From: Candidatus Pacearchaeota archaeon
GTDB taxonomy: Archaea; Nanobdellota; Nanobdellia; Pacearchaeales; GW2011-AR1
Assembly (NCBI GenBank): GCA_017609285.1
Contig: JAFCEE010000001.1
Span: 82,475 to 137,591, forward strand
Length of the DNA: 55,117 bases
Reading direction: 5' to 3'
Positions 52,001 to 55,117 of the stretch are shown here, one piece after another. Position 1 is the stretch's first letter. Each line of letters opens with the position of its first letter. Below the pieces are notes generated by a model, which saw only the letters and a program-made list of their open reading frames with translations, was not told where the DNA came from and searched no databases. The translations under genes were made by a program, and so were the position numbers.

Positions 52001-52261
52001 ATGGCAAAGAAAAGGCTAAGCAAAAAAGAAGCAGAAGAAAAAATAGAAAAGTTTTTTTCTGATATAAAAAACAAAACTCCAGAAGAGGTAAGGAAAATTA
52101 AAAGGTTAGCTATGCATTATAATATTAAATTAGGCAAGTTTAGGAAGAAATTTTGTAAATACTGCTTTTCTCCGAAATTAAGAGTTGTAAGTATAAAAAA
52201 TGGTATTAAGAGAGTGAGATGTGAAAGCTGCGGGAGAATAAGTAGATGGAAAATTAGTTAG
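52001..52261 (+). CDS. rnp4: RNase P protein component 4 (Rpp21/Rpr2 family)
   Basis: An 86-residue subunit of archaeal RNase P. Two N-terminal helices (KEAEEKIEKFFSDI and EEVRKIKRLAMHYNIKLGKFRKKF) bind the Rpp29 partner in known structures, and the zinc ribbon uses C52, C55, C74 and C77. Lies divergently from 5S rRNA. Its presence implies that a protein-containing RNase P exists even though Rpp29 is not at its usual ribosomal-operon site. Confidence 0.88.
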   Translation: MAKKRLSKKEAEEKIEKFFSDIKNKTPEEVRKIKRLAMHYNIKLGKFRKKFCKYCFSPKLRVVSIKNGIKRVRCESCGRISRWKIS

Positions 52262-52262
52262 A

Positions 52263-52270
52263 TTTAAATA
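52263..52270 (+). promoter_or_regulatory. TATA box for the GH130 gene
   Basis: TTTAAATA centred 25 bases before the ATG at 52292, so the mRNA is predicted leaderless. It decides this start over a codon six positions upstream. Confidence 0.6.
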
Positions 52271-52291
52271 TCATTGTTCTATAAAATTAAA

Positions 52292-53380
52292 ATGAAAGAA
52301 GATCCGCCAGATCTAGCTGATTTAAATGCTTCAAATAATAAAGATTTGGAAACTATTTTAATGAATAGAGAAGAAATACTTTTAGAGCCTAATGGGGAAG
52401 AGGAAATTGCTGTTTTTAATGCTGCAATATGTCAAGATAGCCAAAATTGGCCACTGCCTTTTATTTATAGAGCTGTAAAAAAAGATAATGTTTCAGTAAT
52501 TAAATATAGAAAACTTATAAGTCCAACTAAATTAAGTAGATACAGTAAGGTTCTTATACAACCAACAGAACCTTATGAAAAAGTAGGGTGTGAAGATCCT
52601 AGAATTACGAGAATAAGAGATGAGTTTTATATAACCTATTCTGCTTTTGATGGGAAAAATGTTAGAATTGCTTTGGCAAGAACAAAAGACTTTAGGGCAA
52701 TAGAGAAATTAGGGGTGATAGGGCCTCAAATAGATATAAAGGAAGCAATAGGTCTCGTAGGTGATAAGAAATATAAAGAAACATGGAAAAGATCTTGGGT
52801 GCTTAATGGTGATGGATGGTTACTTCCTGATAAAGATGCTTCCTTACACTTTAAAGATGGAAAATGGGTTTTAATACATAGATTAGAACCTGATATGCAT
52901 ATAGCTTATGCTGATAGTTTAGAAGAATTTAGAAGTCAGAGATACTGGAGAGACTATATTAGAAATTTAAATAGACATGTTCTTATGAGAGCTGAAGAAA
53001 AGTGGGAAGAAGAAAAGATAGGACTTGGTTGCTTAAACAATATAGATGGAAGGTTCATTGGAACATACCATGGTGTTGATTCTAATCTAAATTATTATGG
53101 AAGTTTTTTTGAGGTCAGATGGGATGATGGAAAAATAGCAGTTAAAAGTAAATTAAGAAACCCTATTCTTAAACCTGATTCTGAAATTTGTTTTTTCAAA
53201 CCTTCAGAAAATGAAAGGCCGAAAAGAGTTGTTTTTCCAACATCATTGTTGGCGGAAAAAAACAATGATATCATTTGGATTACTTATGGGGTTGGCGATA
53301 GAATGATTGGTATAATGCCTACAAATAAAGGGGGGTTATTTGAAAAATTAGATCATCCTTCAAACAGATATTATAACTAA
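52292..53380 (+). CDS. GH130-family glycoside phosphorylase/hydrolase
   Basis: A 362-residue five-bladed beta-propeller enzyme of family GH130 (formerly DUF377), which phosphorolyses or hydrolyses beta-mannosides. The catalytic region CEDPRITRIRDEFYITYSAFDG contains the EDPR motif at 101-104 with the probable acid D102; LIHRLEPDMHIAYAD and LGCLNNIDGRFIGTYHGVDS follow as in the family. No signal peptide, so cytosolic. It could turn mannan or glycan fragments into mannose-1-phosphate and so feed the GDP-mannose routes. Precise substrate unknown. Confidence 0.83.
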   Translation: MKEDPPDLADLNASNNKDLETILMNREEILLEPNGEEEIAVFNAAICQDSQNWPLPFIYRAVKKDNVSVIKYRKLISPTKLSRYSKVLIQPTEPYEKVGCEDPRITRIRDEFYITYSAFDGKNVRIALARTKDFRAIEKLGVIGPQIDIKEAIGLVGDKKYKETWKRSWVLNGDGWLLPDKDASLHFKDGKWVLIHRLEPDMHIAYADSLEEFRSQRYWRDYIRNLNRHVLMRAEEKWEEEKIGLGCLNNIDGRFIGTYHGVDSNLNYYGSFFEVRWDDGKIAVKSKLRNPILKPDSEICFFKPSENERPKRVVFPTSLLAEKNNDIIWITYGVGDRMIGIMPTNKGGLFEKLDHPSNRYYN

Positions 53381-53574
53381 AATTTCTTAAATTTGCTTAT
53401 TTCTTCAATCATATCTGTTTGTCCTAAAAACATTGCTCTACAACAATATCTTTCTAATCCTAACTCATCAAGAACTTTTCCTGGCTCTTCTCCTTTTTCT
53501 ACTCTTTCTTTATACTTTTCCCATAAATGAGCTATGGGCTTGCCACATGAAAAACATCTAATTGGAATTATCAT
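53377..53574 (-). CDS. rpoN: DNA-directed RNA polymerase subunit N (Rpb10-like)
   Basis: A 65-residue zinc subunit of RNA polymerase. MIIPIRCFSCGKPIAHLWEKY at the start and ERYCCRAMF later give the four ligands C7, C10, C44 and C45. It ends tail-to-tail with the GH130 gene, sharing CTAA at 53377-53380. Its ATG is about 28 bases from the palindromic TATA at 53597-53608, so transcription is nearly leaderless. Confidence 0.96.
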   Translation of the reverse strand: MIIPIRCFSCGKPIAHLWEKYKERVEKGEEPGKVLDELGLERYCCRAMFLGQTDMIEEISKFKKF

Positions 53575-53596
53575 CTTCTAAATAAAGAAAGAGAAA

Positions 53597-53608
53597 CCTT
53601 TATAAAGG
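53597..53608. promoter_or_regulatory. Palindromic TATA box shared by rpoN and the small membrane protein
   Basis: CCTTTATAAAGG reads the same on both strands. It is centred about 28 bases from the rpoN start (minus) and predicts a plus-strand start near 53628, at the Shine-Dalgarno. A second TATATAAA at 53618-53625 is an alternative for the plus strand. Confidence 0.5.
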
Positions 53609-53624
53609 TTTTTATGTGTATATA

Positions 53625-53660
53625 AAGGAGGTGATCGGCCTCAGACTGAATTCTGAGAAA
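53625..53660 (+). promoter_or_regulatory. Extended Shine-Dalgarno followed by a hairpin before the start codon
   Basis: AAGGAGGTGATC at 53625-53636 is an almost full complement of the 16S rRNA 3' end. Between it and ATG 53661 lies a perfect 6-bp hairpin CTCAGA-CTGAAT-TCTGAG (53640-53657). The linear spacing of 24 bases is too long; folding leaves six bases, the usual distance. It resembles a structurally adjusted ribosome site. Confidence 0.55.
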
Positions 53661-53900
53661 ATGATGATAGTAAAAAATTTAGCTGATAAAATAAATAAAA
53701 CACTCCTCGTTGGAGCGATTAGTTTAGCTGTGGGTTTAGGAGCAGGATATTATTTGGGCAGGCATTATAATGAACCAGTAAGAGTAGAAAACTTAAATGC
53801 AAATGCTGAGGGGCCATATCTTTTATTAATAGAAAATAGAAAAATTATGAGAGATTTTTATTTTATAGAGCAGGAGGACGGCAGCTTTAAAAAAGAATGA
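53661..53900 (+). CDS. Small single-span membrane protein
   Basis: A 79-residue protein beginning MMIVKNLADKINK, followed by one hydrophobic segment TLLVGAISLAVGLGAGYYLG (about 14-33), and a 45-residue hydrophilic tail ending DGSFKKE. No family recognised. The ATG at 53661 is chosen because an upstream in-frame ATG (53616) would precede the predicted transcript start. Its stop overlaps the ABC ATPase start by four bases, suggesting it belongs to that transporter. Confidence 0.6.
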   Translation: MMIVKNLADKINKTLLVGAISLAVGLGAGYYLGRHYNEPVRVENLNANAEGPYLLLIENRKIMRDFYFIEQEDGSFKKE

Positions 53901-54583
53901 AGATGAAACAAGAGATAATCAAGCTAAAAAATGTACATAAGAACTATATAATGGGAGATGCAGTTATTCGTGCAGTAGAGGGGGTGGATTTAAGTATAAA
54001 GAAAGGGGATTTCTTAGCCATTGTTGGTCCTTCTGGTAGTGGTAAAAGTACAATGATGAATCTTGTTGGAGCTTTAGATTTAGCTACAAAAGGAGATATT
54101 TTTTTAGATGGACAAAACATAGAACATCTACACGAGAGTGGATTAGCAAGAATAAGAGGTAAAAAAATTGGTTTTATATTTCAGACATTCAACTTAATTC
54201 CTACTTTAACTGCCCTAGAAAATGTAATATTGCCTATGATGTTTCAGAGTTATACAAAAGAGGAAAGATTAGAAAGAGGAAAAGATTTGCTTAAACAAGT
54301 TGGATTGGAAAAAAGAATGAATCATTTGCCTTCTGAACTATCTGGCGGTGAAAGACAAAGAGTAGCTATAGCCAGGGCATTAGCCAATAATCCAGAAGTA
54401 ATTTTAGCTGATGAACCTACTGGAAATCTTGATAGCAAAACAGGAAAACAAGTAATAGAAATACTTAAAAAGCTCAATAAACAAAGCAAGACAATAGTAA
54501 TGGTAACTCATGATTTAGAGATGGCAAAACAAGCTAAAAGAATAATAAGACTAAGGGATGGGAAAATTGAATCCATAAATTAA
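53897..54583 (+). CDS. ABC transporter ATP-binding protein, LolD/MacB type
   Basis: A 228-residue ATPase. Walker A GPSGSGKST at 44-52, Q-loop in FIFQTFNL, signature LSGGERQ at 148-154, Walker B VILADEP at 168-174 with the D-loop GNLDS, and the switch histidine H206. Sequence closely follows the LolD/MacB/FtsE-like group that works with FtsX/MacB-type permeases to act on membrane or extracellular substrates. A second ATG two codons in (53903) is an alternative start. The following gene encodes a secreted protein that may be a partner; the permease is not in the window. Confidence 0.9.
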   Translation: MKMKQEIIKLKNVHKNYIMGDAVIRAVEGVDLSIKKGDFLAIVGPSGSGKSTMMNLVGALDLATKGDIFLDGQNIEHLHESGLARIRGKKIGFIFQTFNLIPTLTALENVILPMMFQSYTKEERLERGKDLLKQVGLEKRMNHLPSELSGGERQRVAIARALANNPEVILADEPTGNLDSKTGKQVIEILKKLNKQSKTIVMVTHDLEMAKQAKRIIRLRDGKIESIN

Positions 54584-54621
54584 AAATTTCTGGCTCATTA
54601 AATTTCAAAAAATTTAAGAAA

Positions 54622-55117
54622 ATGAAACTTAAAACAACAATATCAATTTTAGTTGTAATTTTAATAATAAATTTAATTGCAAATCTAGCTTCAGCTTTAA
54701 CTATAAGTTCAGTAGAAAGTATGCCTGGGGAGATTAATCCGGGGGAAGAAGTGATATTACAATTGACTGTAGAAAATAATCTGGATCAAGATGCAGAAAA
54801 TGTAGTTGTTACCTTAGATTTAAAAAATGTTCCATTTGCACCTTACCATTCAAGTAACGAAGTTAGTTTTGAAAAAATAAAAGAAGATAAAGAAAAAACA
54901 GCTGAGTTTGATTTGATAGCAGATTCAGATGCAGAATCTATGGCCTATAAAATTCCAGTTAAGATTTCTTATACTATTGGGGGTAATGAAAGTTTAAGTG
55001 AGAGGGTAATAAGTTTAATAATAAATGCTAGGCCTGAAATCCAAGTAAATGTAGAAGATAGCTTATTAATAAAAGGCAGAAATGCTGATTTGAAAATAAA
55101 AGTAATTAATTCTGGTT
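54622..55117 (+). CDS. Secreted beta-sandwich (COG1361/NEW3/CARDB-like) protein, 5' part
   Basis: Open to the window edge, 165 residues visible. It starts MKLKTTISILVVILIINLIANL, a signal peptide or membrane anchor, followed by SAL and a mature part with the pattern PGEINPGEEVILQLTVENNLDQDAENVVVTLDL (read in pieces), typical of CARDB/NEW3 and COG1361 beta-sandwich domains in archaeal S-layer or surface proteins. In archaea, such proteins often accompany MacB-type ABC systems, which fits the ATPase 38 bases upstream. The rest is outside the window. Confidence 0.7.
   Translation, partial: MKLKTTISILVVILIINLIANLASALTISSVESMPGEINPGEEVILQLTVENNLDQDAENVVVTLDLKNVPFAPYHSSNEVSFEKIKEDKEKTAEFDLIADSDAESMAYKIPVKISYTIGGNESLSERVISLIINARPEIQVNVEDSLLIKGRNADLKIKVINSG

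Noticed and set aside
53616-53660. Minus-strand GATCACCTCCTTT resembling the 3' end of 16S rRNA
   Set aside because: The preceding minus-strand bases are not 16S-like; it is simply the complement of a strong Shine-Dalgarno.

Overview
The window is archaeal chromosomal DNA, very AT-rich (roughly 30% G+C by eye). Archaeal marks are the ribosomal protein superoperon in archaeal order (uL22-uS3-uL29-aIF1-uS17-uL14-uL24-eS4-uL5-uS14-uS8-uL6-eL32-eL19-uL18-uS5-uL30-uL15-SecY), a prefoldin alpha subunit, RNA polymerase subunit N, an RNase P Rpp21-type protein, SecD/SecF without YajC, an AglB/STT3 oligosaccharyltransferase, TATA boxes about 25 nt from start codons, and a tRNA with bulge-helix-bulge style introns. 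High compaction, short proteins and a ribose-1,5-bisphosphate isomerase-like protein suggest a DPANN lineage (Pacearchaeota/Woesearchaeota-like). That placement is inference.

Layout. (1) 1-10.5 kb, + strand: ribosomal superoperon, secY, an EMC3/DUF106 insertase-like protein and prefoldin alpha. A Nudix hydrolase sits between uS17 and uL14, and the Rpp29 gene usual between aIF1 and uS17 is absent. (2) 10.5-12.5 kb: an R15P isomerase/eIF2B-like protein, a SpoIIM-family membrane protein and a 46-residue zinc ribbon. (3) 12.5-46.4 kb: a surface-glycan and N-glycosylation island of about 34 kb in alternating strand blocks. It holds aglB, an Alg7/AglH-type GlcNAc-1-P transferase, two MOP flippases, five GT2, three GT4 and three further GT-C-like membrane proteins, four methyltransferase-like proteins, and nucleotide-sugar genes (AlgD-like GDP-mannose dehydrogenase, Gmd, perosamine synthase-like aminotransferase, and an SDR + N-formyltransferase + DegT aminotransferase operon). 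It also holds two P-loop kinases and a trio of AP-superfamily phosphodiesterase, ribbon-helix-helix protein and PAPS-reductase-like protein. (4) 46.6-51.5 kb, - strand: two small membrane proteins, SecD, SecF, tRNA-Gly(TCC), tRNA-Arg(CCT) with two apparent mini-introns, a PIN-domain protein, tRNA-Leu(CAA) and a LAGLIDADG homing endonuclease whose stop codon lies inside the tRNA-Leu gene. (5) 51.5-55.1 kb: a candidate structured small RNA with its own promoter and terminator, a lone 5S rRNA, Rpp21, a GH130 enzyme, RpoN, a small membrane protein, a LolD/MacB-type ABC ATPase and the start of a secreted protein.

How it fits together. GDP-mannose looks like the hub for unusual sugars: oxidation to GDP-mannuronate, and dehydration plus transamination to GDP-perosamine, possibly followed by N-formylation. 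The glycosyltransferases would build lipid-linked glycans, the flippases would export them, and AglB would transfer them to proteins delivered by SecY/SecDF. The most unusual elements are the candidate ncRNA at 51612-51682, the two-intron tRNA-Arg, the hairpin-spaced Shine-Dalgarno at 53625-53661, the CysH-like protein lacking the catalytic C-terminal motif, and the archaeal N-formylated amino-sugar module.
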